Assembly: GCA_946407705.1 (NCBI GenBank)
Contig: CAMJPC010000004.1
Coordinates: 62,001-126,000, forward strand
Source: an uncultured Clostridia bacterium
GTDB taxonomy: Bacteria; Bacillota; Clostridia; Saccharofermentanales; Saccharofermentanaceae
Direction of reading: 5' to 3'
Length of the DNA stretch: 64,000 nt
Below the pieces are notes generated by a model. The model was not told where the DNA came from and searched no databases. It saw only the letters and a list, made by a program, of their open reading frames with translations. Positions 33,736 through 42,037 of the stretch are shown in pieces (position 1 is the stretch's first letter; each line of letters begins with the position of its first letter). The position numbers were made by a program, and so were the translations under genes.

Positions 33736-36700
33736 ATGAAGAAAGCGATGAAGAGACTGGGTGCGATCATCATTTCTATGGCACTTATCGTCAGTCTGAC
33801 ACCTGTGACGGGCATGGCGGTCTATGCTGATGAAACGGATTCTGGTACTCAGGCTGCCAGTGACGGTTCTGATGCCGCCAAGCCAAAAGAAGAAAAGCCT
33901 GATTCTGAAAAGCATAAGGAAAGCAAGAAGCAGGCTTCTGATAAACCTAAGGAAACTGAAAAGAAAGTAGAAGAGACTACCAAGGAAACAGAGAAGCCTA
34001 AGGCTGAAACGCCTAAGGAAACTCAGAAGCCGACAGCAGAGACTTCCAAGGAGACAGAGAAGCCTGCTGAAACAACAAAGGAAACAGAGAAACCTGTAGC
34101 AGAAACTTCAAAGGAAACTGAAGCTCCGAAGGAAACTGAAAAGCCGGCCACCGAAGCACCTAAGGAGACCGAGCCGAAGGAAACTGAAGCACCTAAAGAA
34201 ACAGCTGATACTCCGAAGGAAAGCGGAGAAACTGCAGCTGAGACAACTAAAGAAACCGAAACAACAGAGACGGAGGTTCCCAAGGAAACAGAAACCTCTA
34301 AGGAGCCCGAGAATTCAGAGACTGAGACTCCTGAGGAGACAGAAGTAACTGAGGAAACCGAACCGTCTGAAACCGAGGAATCTCAATTACCCGAAGATCC
34401 GATTACTGCAGATCCTAAAAACGGAACGGTTAATTATTCAATTAAAAATGCCCAGATCTCAAGTAACGGTATTTTGACTTGGACTGCATCTGAAGGTGTC
34501 CCTTATTATGAGGTGTGGATAGAAGGTGAGTGGGTTTTCGATTGGTATGCGAGTGAAGACATTCCTGCTTCATATGATTTGAAGAAAGAAATTGACCGCA
34601 GGATTAAAAATGGTCAACTTGATAATGGCAGTTCATATGTAATCATGTTGGCTGCATGTAGTGAAGAATGGGAACATATGGATGAGTGGACAGACACCTT
34701 AACATATAAATCCACTGTTACTCCTATTGATTTTGAAATAAAGAATGCCCAGATTTCAAATGACGGCATCCTGACTTGGACTGCAACTGAAGGCGTTAAG
34801 TACGAATTGTGGGTGGATGGTGAATGGCTTTGTGATTGGGATGCAGATAACCCAGCATCATTTGATCTAAAGAAAGAGATCGACAAAGGTATTAGAAACA
34901 ATAAACTGGACAATTCTGATTCATATGAAATCATGTTGGCTGCAAGTAACGATGAGTCGACACATATGGATGAATGGACAAGATCATTTGCATATATATC
35001 CAGTGTTACGCCAGTTGTTGTAGAAGATATTTCGAACGTAACGCTCTCAAACGGTATACTTACATGGGATAGTGTTTCGGGTGCTGCCACTTATGGAGTT
35101 GCAATCGATTGTTTCGGAGAAGACGAAGTAACAACAAATTCATACGACCTTGGCAGGGAAATTGACAGAATGATCAAAAACGGAACTCTGCTAAATAACG
35201 GTTCTTATTATGTGGTTATTACCGCTTATGATAGCGAAAATGTAAGGATCGCGGAATGGCACGGTTACAAGGAGTATAGTTCTAATGCTGAACCTATTCA
35301 GGTTGGTACAATCAATGCTTCTATTTCAAATGGTATTCTGACATGGAATGCATATTCCGGTACGTATGTTTATGAGGTGGAAATATCCGGTCAGGTCGGG
35401 ATTTCTATCGACAATGAAACGACATCATGTGATCTTAAAAAAGAGATAGATCGTTTAATTAAATCTGGAGATTTAGATAAGGAAAACGATAACACATATG
35501 AAATTTGTTTAAGAGCTTATGATGAAGATACCGTGACTTTGGCTAAATGGACCGGGTCGTTTGAATATAATTCATCAGCCGCACCGATTGAAAAGGGCAC
35601 GATTGCCGGAGTAACGATTAATAACGGAGTAATGACATGGAATCCATATGCCGGCGCTGAAGGCTACATGGTTAGTGTCAACAATTGGACTAATTGGGTA
35701 ACAGGCACATCATTTGAGCTTAATGATTATATCGATGATTGTATAAAGGAAGGATATATCGATAAGGGTAGTCCGTATGAAGTTAGCATAGAAGCATATG
35801 ACAGCGATGAAGTTGTTATTGCTGACTATTCAGAGGACTACGAATATGCTTCATCTGCTGAACCGTTCGAACGTGGAGATGTAAACGCTGTCATTACTAA
35901 TGGCATACTGACTTGGGATGCTTATGAGGGCGCTGCTTATTATGATGTTTATATTGGCAATCAGTTAGTTACTGCATCATCTCGTTCTGTTGACTTGAAT
36001 AAGGCTATTGCCGATATGATCGCGGCTGGGGAACTTGAAAGCGCAAGTACATATTTAGTTGAAATTTATGCTTGCGATAATAATGATGAATGGATTGCAT
36101 CATGGAGCCAGGAGTATACATATACGCAGTCTACAGAAACAAGTATCAGCAGTGCAACAGTTACCGGAATCTCTGATAAGGTCTACACCGGCAGTGCAAT
36201 TACTCAGTCACCCGTTGTAACTCTCGGCGGAAAGACGCTCACAGAAAACACAGACTATACTGTTGCTTACTCCAACAACACCAATGTCGGAACGGCAACA
36301 GTTACCATCACCGGTGCGGGTGATTACACCGGTACTCTCAGCAAGACGTTTAAGATCAGCGCAGCCGATATTTCCGGTGCGACGATTACCGGAATTGAAG
36401 AAAAGACTTATACTGGCAGCGCTATTACGCAAAGCTTTGTTGTAAATGTTGGCGGTAATGTACTTGAAGCAGGTACTGATTATACTGTTGCTTATAGCGA
36501 CAATATAAATGCGGGAACTGCAACATTAACCTTAACAGGTAAGGGTAATTACAGCGGAACTGTCAGCAAAGCATTTATCATCGTTCCTGATGATATTACA
36601 ACTGCCACGTTTAGCGGAATTGAGGACAAGTCTTATACCGGAAGCGCAATTTCTCAGGCGCTTGTCGTAACCAAGAACGGAAAGACATTGGTTGAAAACA

Positions 36701-37569
36701 CCGACTATACAGTTGTTTATGAGGACAATATCAATGTCGGTACCGCAAGTGTCACTATCACAGCTAAGGGTAACTACAGCGGCGTAGTATGCAAGGTGTT
36801 TGAGATCAAAGCGGTTGATATATCCGTTGCTACGGTTACTGGTATTGAAGACAAGCCTTACACCGGAAGTGCCATTACGCAGAATATAGTTGTAACCATC
36901 GGCGCTAAAACGCTTGTTGCGGATACCGACTATACCGTTACTTATGCCGACAACACTGAAGTCGGTACGGCGACGGTAACCATCCAGGGTATTGGAAACT
37001 ACAAGGAAACGATTACGAAAACGTTTGAGATCTTCGAGATAATAGACATCAGCGGCGCGACTGTTGCTGATATTGAGGATCAGAGTTATAACGGCAAGGC
37101 AATCACACCTGAATTGGTAGTAACTATTGACGGTACGACGCTTGAAAAGGATACTGATTATACAGTTACTTATTCAAACAACAAGGTTGTTGGTACGGCC
37201 GGTTATACGATTACAGGCATTGGCGGTTACACCGGAACGATAAGCGGTACCTTTACGATCGTTAAAGCCGACAATACATTGAATGTCAGCGGAAAGGTCG
37301 CCAAGGTAAAGCGCAAGACAAAGAAGCAGAAGATCAAGGCAACAAAGGTTTATAAGTTTATCAGCAAGGGCCAGGGCAAGCTGAAATTCCTTAAGCTTAA
37401 GGGCAGCAGCAAAAAGCTTTCGATAAATGCAAAGACCGGCGTAGTGACAGTAAAGGGTAAGACCAAGAAGGGAACGTACAAGGCTAAAGTTAAGATCACG
37501 GCCGCAGGAAATGCAAATGTTAATGCATCTAATGCTAAAGTCGTAGTTATAACGGTTAAAGTCAGATAG
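33736..37569 (+). CDS. Large secreted repeat protein (Glu/Thr-rich linker, two repeat arrays, basic C-terminus)
   Basis: A 1277-residue exported protein. Signal peptide ~1-31 (LGAIIISMALIVSLTPVTGM). Residues ~35-225 are low-complexity Lys/Glu/Thr/Pro repeats (ETEKP and KETE units). Residues ~234-795 hold six divergent ~92-residue modules, each opening with a form of NAQISSNGILTW and containing YDLKKEIDRxIKNG; these look fibronectin-III-like. Residues ~798-1175 hold five ~76-residue modules (TGIEDKxYTGSAITQ then DYTVxYxxNxxVGTA), an Ig-like or YDG-type fold common in clostridial surface proteins. The C-terminus (~1180-1277) is Lys-rich and may bind the wall; there is no LPxTG. The segment 34400-36100 is more AT-rich than its surroundings. 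Probably an adhesin or scaffold. Confidence 0.85.
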   Translation: MKKAMKRLGAIIISMALIVSLTPVTGMAVYADETDSGTQAASDGSDAAKPKEEKPDSEKHKESKKQASDKPKETEKKVEETTKETEKPKAETPKETQKPTAETSKETEKPAETTKETEKPVAETSKETEAPKETEKPATEAPKETEPKETEAPKETADTPKESGETAAETTKETETTETEVPKETETSKEPENSETETPEETEVTEETEPSETEESQLPEDPITADPKNGTVNYSIKNAQISSNGILTWTASEGVPYYEVWIEGEWVFDWYASEDIPASYDLKKEIDRRIKNGQLDNGSSYVIMLAACSEEWEHMDEWTDTLTYKSTVTPIDFEIKNAQISNDGILTWTATEGVKYELWVDGEWLCDWDADNPASFDLKKEIDKGIRNNKLDNSDSYEIMLAASNDESTHMDEWTRSFAYISSVTPVVVEDISNVTLSNGILTWDSVSGAATYGVAIDCFGEDEVTTNSYDLGREIDRMIKNGTLLNNGSYYVVITAYDSENVRIAEWHGYKEYSSNAEPIQVGTINASISNGILTWNAYSGTYVYEVEISGQVGISIDNETTSCDLKKEIDRLIKSGDLDKENDNTYEICLRAYDEDTVTLAKWTGSFEYNSSAAPIEKGTIAGVTINNGVMTWNPYAGAEGYMVSVNNWTNWVTGTSFELNDYIDDCIKEGYIDKGSPYEVSIEAYDSDEVVIADYSEDYEYASSAEPFERGDVNAVITNGILTWDAYEGAAYYDVYIGNQLVTASSRSVDLNKAIADMIAAGELESASTYLVEIYACDNNDEWIASWSQEYTYTQSTETSISSATVTGISDKVYTGSAITQSPVVTLGGKTLTENTDYTVAYSNNTNVGTATVTITGAGDYTGTLSKTFKISAADISGATITGIEEKTYTGSAITQSFVVNVGGNVLEAGTDYTVAYSDNINAGTATLTLTGKGNYSGTVSKAFIIVPDDITTATFSGIEDKSYTGSAISQALVVTKNGKTLVENTDYTVVYEDNINVGTASVTITAKGNYSGVVCKVFEIKAVDISVATVTGIEDKPYTGSAITQNIVVTIGAKTLVADTDYTVTYADNTEVGTATVTIQGIGNYKETITKTFEIFEIIDISGATVADIEDQSYNGKAITPELVVTIDGTTLEKDTDYTVTYSNNKVVGTAGYTITGIGGYTGTISGTFTIVKADNTLNVSGKVAKVKRKTKKQKIKATKVYKFISKGQGKLKFLKLKGSSKKLSINAKTGVVTVKGKTKKGTYKAKVKITAAGNANVNASNAKVVVITVKVR
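34437..36118 (+). repeat. Six ~280-base tandem modules encoding ~92-residue domains
   Basis: Protein-level repeats, each starting with a variant of N-x-x-I-x-x-GILTW and ending before an SS-x-x-P-I junction. Copies are diverged at DNA level and AT-rich. Copies 1 and 2 (from 34437 and 34737) are the most alike, with the shared stretches NAQIS and DLKKEID. Confidence 0.8.
36130..37260 (+). repeat. Five ~228-base tandem modules encoding ~76-residue Ig-like domains
   Basis: Each copy reads ATVTGIEDKxYTGSAIT, then a short spacer, TDYTVTY, VGTATVTI and a glycine-rich end. The first four are close; the last (from ~37050) has diverged to YNGKAITPELVV. Confidence 0.82.
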
Positions 37570-37602
37570 TAAAGACTTGACTGGTTAAAAGCCTGAAGAA
37601 CA

Positions 37603-37655
37603 GGGGCTGTCTCCGGAGTGTTGAACACTCGTGAGGCAGCCTCTTACGATTTTTA
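37603..37655 (+). terminator. Intrinsic terminator of the repeat-protein gene
   Basis: A long hairpin GGGCTGTCTCCGGAGTGTT / AACACTCGTGAGGCAGCC, with small mismatches and a short loop, followed by TTTTTATT a few bases later. Confidence 0.65.
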
Positions 37656-37684
37656 TTGAAGAAAATATCAACTTAATTTATTAT
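37656..37684 (+). promoter_or_regulatory. Promoter of the zinc-ribbon/ABC operon
   Basis: -35 TTGAAG (37656-37661), 17-base spacer, -10 TATTAT (37679-37684), 41 bases before the start codon. Confidence 0.55.
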
Positions 37685-37725
37685 ATTTATCATGGAATAA
37701 CATAGATTAGATTGGGAGGTAGATT

Positions 37726-39477
37726 ATGGATAATACCAAAGATACGGAGAATGAAGTAACCGGTTCAAAGATAAACGAAGAAGAAAATGAAGAGACCGGA
37801 TTTAAGATAAGCGAAGAAGATGAGAAGAAAAACCTGGACAGAGTTTTCTTTGAACCCAAAGTTAAAAGGGAAAAGCCTGCAGCTCCTTGGGCATCAACAT
37901 CTCCTTGGGCACAGAATTCTGACCGGAAGACTGAACAGAGTGCGCCGCTGAGCGTTTTTTCGTCAAATGCGAAAAAGTGCCCTTCCTGCGGTGCGAACAT
38001 GAACTTCAATCCGAGAGTAGACGGCATTGTCTGCACAAGCTGCGGACGTGTGTACGATGTAAACACTCTGGACATGAAGTGGTCGATGGGTGTTACGAAT
38101 CCCGAGAAGGAATACGGTATTGATGACATTCTTTCCGAAGGTGACCTCGGAAGGGTGGAGATCGTATGCAATTCCTGCGGTGCGCAGATCGTTACTGACA
38201 AGAATACATCTTCAACATTCTGCACGTTTTGCGGTTCCCCGGCGCTCATTACCAGAAGACTTACAAGAGAATTCCATCCCGACAGCATCATTCCTTTCGA
38301 GATAGATAAGGATAAGGCTATTGAGTTGTTCAAGAAGCACTGTGAAGGCATATCCCATCTTCCGCGTGATTTTACGTCTGCTAAGACTTTGAAGAAGATC
38401 ACGGGCCTTTATGTTCCGACTTGGCTGATCTCGTGCAATGTCACGGCAAAAGTCACGGGAAAGGGCCATGAGAATGCCGATTACGACAGGGCTAAGGAAG
38501 AAGGACGCGCACGCGGACGTGCGATGCTGGCCGGTGCTCAGAACGACACAAGTGCGGTCATCATTAATGACGGAGACGGTTATGATGTAAAAGGTGATGT
38601 CTTGTTCAAACTCATTGACGTTCCTTTTGACGGTGAATTGAAGATCGCCAACCGCATAATGGAAGCTGCCGAACCTTTTGATTACTCCAGGATGGTTCCT
38701 TTTTCCGGTGCCTATCTGCAGGGATTCCTGGCCGAGAAATATGACCAGCAGCCTAAGGATATGAATGACCGCATCGTAAGACGTTTTGACAGGTACACGA
38801 TGCAGATCTGTGATCTGGCTGATTTCGGTTTTAAGTCATTCAAGGTCACCGAACATGATCCGGCTCCCATCTATTCTGATTTTGTGATCAAGTACTGCAT
38901 GCTCCCGGTCTGGTTCCTTCATTATGAGTACAATGACCGTGATTACCAGTATGTGATCAATGGCCAGACAGGTAAGGTATCGGGTGAATTCCCGTATGCC
39001 AAGGGCTGGGAAACAATGGAAAATGCAGGCCGTTCGGTGAGAGGCAGGGCTATCTTACTCAATTTTGAATTGAGGAAGCTGCTTTATGCATTACCCGGCG
39101 CATTAGGCGCTTTCGGATTCTTTATGATCAGATTCATGGCCAGAAACAGACGTGAAATGCCATTAAGTGTTTTTACTTTCGGCATACAAGATCCGATATT
39201 GTTCATTATCCTTGGGCTTTTTATCGGAGCATTGCTCTATTTCCTGATAGAACTGCTTCCTAAAATGCTTGAGAGGCGCGAGAAATATGACAGACAGATG
39301 TATGGTCAGGACAGTTCTCATGATCTGGCATCGCCTCCGGGCGCCGAAGCTTATTTTGATCCGGTATTTTCTGTTAAATACAATCATGTCGTCAAAGAGA
39401 AAGAGAAACCCATGGTCCTTCTCAGAAGCGAAGCGGATGTCAACTTTGGCAATATAATGGGACCATCCAGATTTTGA
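37726..39477 (+). CDS. Zinc-ribbon membrane protein (TFIIB-type zinc ribbons, C-terminal helices)
   Basis: A 583-residue protein with an acidic, disordered N-terminus (~1-80), two zinc ribbons (CPSCGANMNF with CTSCG, and CNSCGAQI with CTFCG, ~85-175), a large central domain (~180-445, with FHPDSIIPFEIDKDKAIELF and GLYVPTWLISC), then two helices (~450-515) and a short polar tail. This is a widespread Firmicutes family usually annotated as TFIIB-type zinc-ribbon protein; its role is not established. It shares an operon with the ABC transporter 18 bases downstream. The start follows GGGAGGT. Confidence 0.8.
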   Translation: MDNTKDTENEVTGSKINEEENEETGFKISEEDEKKNLDRVFFEPKVKREKPAAPWASTSPWAQNSDRKTEQSAPLSVFSSNAKKCPSCGANMNFNPRVDGIVCTSCGRVYDVNTLDMKWSMGVTNPEKEYGIDDILSEGDLGRVEIVCNSCGAQIVTDKNTSSTFCTFCGSPALITRRLTREFHPDSIIPFEIDKDKAIELFKKHCEGISHLPRDFTSAKTLKKITGLYVPTWLISCNVTAKVTGKGHENADYDRAKEEGRARGRAMLAGAQNDTSAVIINDGDGYDVKGDVLFKLIDVPFDGELKIANRIMEAAEPFDYSRMVPFSGAYLQGFLAEKYDQQPKDMNDRIVRRFDRYTMQICDLADFGFKSFKVTEHDPAPIYSDFVIKYCMLPVWFLHYEYNDRDYQYVINGQTGKVSGEFPYAKGWETMENAGRSVRGRAILLNFELRKLLYALPGALGAFGFFMIRFMARNRREMPLSVFTFGIQDPILFIILGLFIGALLYFLIELLPKMLERREKYDRQMYGQDSSHDLASPPGAEAYFDPVFSVKYNHVVKEKEKPMVLLRSEADVNFGNIMGPSRF

Positions 39478-39495
39478 TAGGATTGGAGCTTATTT

Positions 39496-40230
39496 ATGAT
39501 CGAAGCAGTTAACTTGTCTAAATCCTTCAATTCCGGTGCGGCTGTTGCTGCCGATAACATAAGCTTCACTTGTGCTGACGGTGAGATAGTCGGCTTCATC
39601 GGTCCGAACGGGGCAGGTAAGACGACAACGATCAAGATGCTTACCGGCATAATAAGGCCTGACTCGGGCAAGGTCGTAATTAACGGTTTTGACATGTCGG
39701 AAAAGCCGTTGGAAGCTAAAAAGATAATCGGATACATCTCCGACAATCCGGATATGTTCGTTAAGCTTACCGGTTACGAATTCATCAATTTCATGGCAGA
39801 CGTTTACGGCGTGCCCGCTGACGCACGTGCCGGAAGAATAGAATACTTTGCCGAACAGTTCGGCATGGAAAAGTCCGTCTTCTCACAGAGAATGACGGGC
39901 TATTCTCATGGCATGCGCCAGAAGACCATGATCATTGCCACTCTGGTTCATGATCCGAAGGTATGGATACTGGATGAGCCTATGGTCGGCCTTGACCCTC
40001 AGTCTGCATTCAACCTCAAGCGCATGATGCGTGAACACGCTGACAAGGGCAATACCGTTCTTTTCTCGACGCATGTCCTTGAGATAGCTGAAAAGGTATG
40101 TGACCGCATCATGATCATTGATACCGGCAAACTGATCTATAAGGGGACCATGGAAGCTCTCAAATCGGGAGAGGAAGGCGGCGATCTCGAAAAGATCTTC
40201 CTTAAGATGACTTCGGAGGGCGAAGCTTGA
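39496..40230 (+). CDS. ABC transporter ATPase
   Basis: A 244-residue ATPase with Walker A GPNGAGKTTTIKML, a divergent signature motif (YSHGMRQKTMI in place of LSGGQ), Walker B WILDEPMVGLDP and the switch histidine in FSTHVLE. It belongs to the CcmA/drug-export class. It pairs with the permease gene whose TTG start overlaps its stop codon. Confidence 0.93.
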   Translation: MIEAVNLSKSFNSGAAVAADNISFTCADGEIVGFIGPNGAGKTTTIKMLTGIIRPDSGKVVINGFDMSEKPLEAKKIIGYISDNPDMFVKLTGYEFINFMADVYGVPADARAGRIEYFAEQFGMEKSVFSQRMTGYSHGMRQKTMIIATLVHDPKVWILDEPMVGLDPQSAFNLKRMMREHADKGNTVLFSTHVLEIAEKVCDRIMIIDTGKLIYKGTMEALKSGEEGGDLEKIFLKMTSEGEA

Positions 40231-41867
40231 GACTTCATATCATAAGACAGCTGACCTCCGTCATTATGCGTTCAAACTCGATGGAGGAAGCGGGAAACAG
40301 GAAACGCAAGGCATGGATACTGGGCTTTACCATATTCGTGCTGCTGTTTGTCGTTATCCCCGTTACCTTAATGACCGGAATCTTTACTCATATAGTCACG
40401 GCTCAACTCGCTGAAACAGGCCATCCCGAATTTGGCGTTAAGCTGATGTACGGCTTGATCTCGATCTTTACCGTGGTATTCGGGATCAATGTCATTTTCA
40501 ATGAGTTTTATTTTGAAGATGACATATCTTATCTGCTGCCGTTGCCTCTAAAAGCGGAAGAAATGGTCCTTTCACGTTTCTTTGCCGTCTTTATCGGCGA
40601 GAACATAATGCAGTTTGCCGTTGTCATTGCGGTAGTCATAGGATTTGGCACTGCTTATCCGATGAACATCCTTCAGTGGATCTTCGCACTCATTGCGGGA
40701 TTCCTGCTTCCGATGATCCCCATGGCTCTCATTGCGGTCCTGGGAATGCTTCTCATGACATTTACCAGATTCATAAAGAAGAAAGAGACCGTCAGAAGGA
40801 TATCTTTCGCGATAATTGTTCTGATACTTGCGGCTGGTGCGGTGATGCTCCTGACGATCGACATATCGGACATTATCGGTTATGTGATCGACGGTACTGC
40901 AAGGAACATCCTTTTTGTCAGGATCCTTGATGCTGTATTCCCACAGACCGGGCTTATAGCTGATTTCATGGCCGGAGGATCTGTTCTTCCGATATTGTTG
41001 TTTGCCGTCTTTTGTGCCGTGTCAGTGATTCTTCTTGCGGTGGCAGGACATTTCTTTTACATGGAATCAGTTACCAGATTGAATGAGACTACTCACGTTC
41101 AAAAGAATGCCGCTTCCTCAGAACCCGCAGTATCAAGGACTCCCGGCATGAGCCTGTTCGTCAAGGAGATGCGCATGCTCGTAAGGACACCTGCGTTCCT
41201 CACAAATTGCGTAGCTGCCAATTTCGTATGGCCGGTATTCGTGCCGATATTCTGCAGGATAATGAAAGCTGATCTCGGAAGGGGAGCGGTGGCTGCCTTC
41301 TACGATGATGAGAAGCACGTCTCCGTGGCTTTGATGGTGATCCTGGCGATAACTATGGTAACCGCGGCAATGAACTGTCTCGGTTCAGATTCCTTTTCGA
41401 GAGAAGGGAAGGGATTTGATTATATCAAGTTCATTCCCGTAAATTACAAGCTCCAGTGGAAAGTGAAGGCTCTGGCTGCGCTTGTATGGACTTGGGCCGG
41501 CACCATTCCGTTCTTTGCTTTCTTTGTTATCTATGCGGGCTTTGATGTCCTGACTGCCGTTCTTGTTCTGGTGATGAGCTGTGCTTCTTCCGTATTTGTT
41601 ACAGAACTCGGCATGCTCCTTGATTCGCTCAATCCCAAACTGTTCTGGCTTGATGCCCTTTCTGCCTTGAGAGAGAACTATAATACCGTTTTCTGCATGG
41701 GAATCACCATAGTTTCATGTGCGGTTCTCTGCGGAGGCTTGTTCATGATCCCCTCACCGGCGGCAGCAGCCGGAATAGTATCTTTGATACTTTGTTTTGC
41801 TGATCTTGCGCTTTATCTGATAAGCATGAAGGCAGGCGTAAAGAACATAATGCAGATAGGCGAATGA
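40227..41867 (+). CDS. ABC-2-type transporter permease
   Basis: A 546-residue membrane protein with 12 or so hydrophobic helices and an extended cytoplasmic segment near 290-320. The start is a TTG at 40227 overlapping the ATPase stop (TTGA), supported by GGAGGG six bases upstream. It works with the ATPase as an exporter. The substrate is unknown. The co-transcribed zinc-ribbon protein suggests an accessory or quality-control role at the membrane, which is inference. Confidence 0.85.
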   Translation: MRLHIIRQLTSVIMRSNSMEEAGNRKRKAWILGFTIFVLLFVVIPVTLMTGIFTHIVTAQLAETGHPEFGVKLMYGLISIFTVVFGINVIFNEFYFEDDISYLLPLPLKAEEMVLSRFFAVFIGENIMQFAVVIAVVIGFGTAYPMNILQWIFALIAGFLLPMIPMALIAVLGMLLMTFTRFIKKKETVRRISFAIIVLILAAGAVMLLTIDISDIIGYVIDGTARNILFVRILDAVFPQTGLIADFMAGGSVLPILLFAVFCAVSVILLAVAGHFFYMESVTRLNETTHVQKNAASSEPAVSRTPGMSLFVKEMRMLVRTPAFLTNCVAANFVWPVFVPIFCRIMKADLGRGAVAAFYDDEKHVSVALMVILAITMVTAAMNCLGSDSFSREGKGFDYIKFIPVNYKLQWKVKALAALVWTWAGTIPFFAFFVIYAGFDVLTAVLVLVMSCASSVFVTELGMLLDSLNPKLFWLDALSALRENYNTVFCMGITIVSCAVLCGGLFMIPSPAAAAGIVSLILCFADLALYLISMKAGVKNIMQIGE

Positions 41868-41961
41868 TCAGCTGAAACCGCTTATTCCACTGCATTTAAA
41901 GGCGAAAAGTGAATATTGATAGATGCCTGTCTATATATTTAAAAATGTAATTATTTTTTGT

Positions 41962-41990
41962 TTTACATATCTTGATTTTGACGATAGAAT
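41962..41990 (+). promoter_or_regulatory. Promoter of the Na/Pi cotransporter gene
   Basis: -35 TTTACA (41962-41967), 17-base spacer, -10 TAGAAT (41985-41990), 47 bases before the start codon, in an AT-rich gap. Confidence 0.5.
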
Positions 41991-42037
41991 ACAGACGTTG
42001 GGAAATCTAATTGGCTATAGTTTTGTGAGGAAGATAT

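Noticed and set aside
33736..37569. Tandem repeats considered as a CRISPR array
   Set aside because: The repeats are in frame, 228-280 bases long, diverged and translated. There are no short identical repeats with unique spacers.
37707..38402. 231-codon open frame on the minus strand
   Set aside because: Antisense to the zinc-ribbon protein, whose CxxC motifs are intact; no ribosome site or motif on the minus strand.
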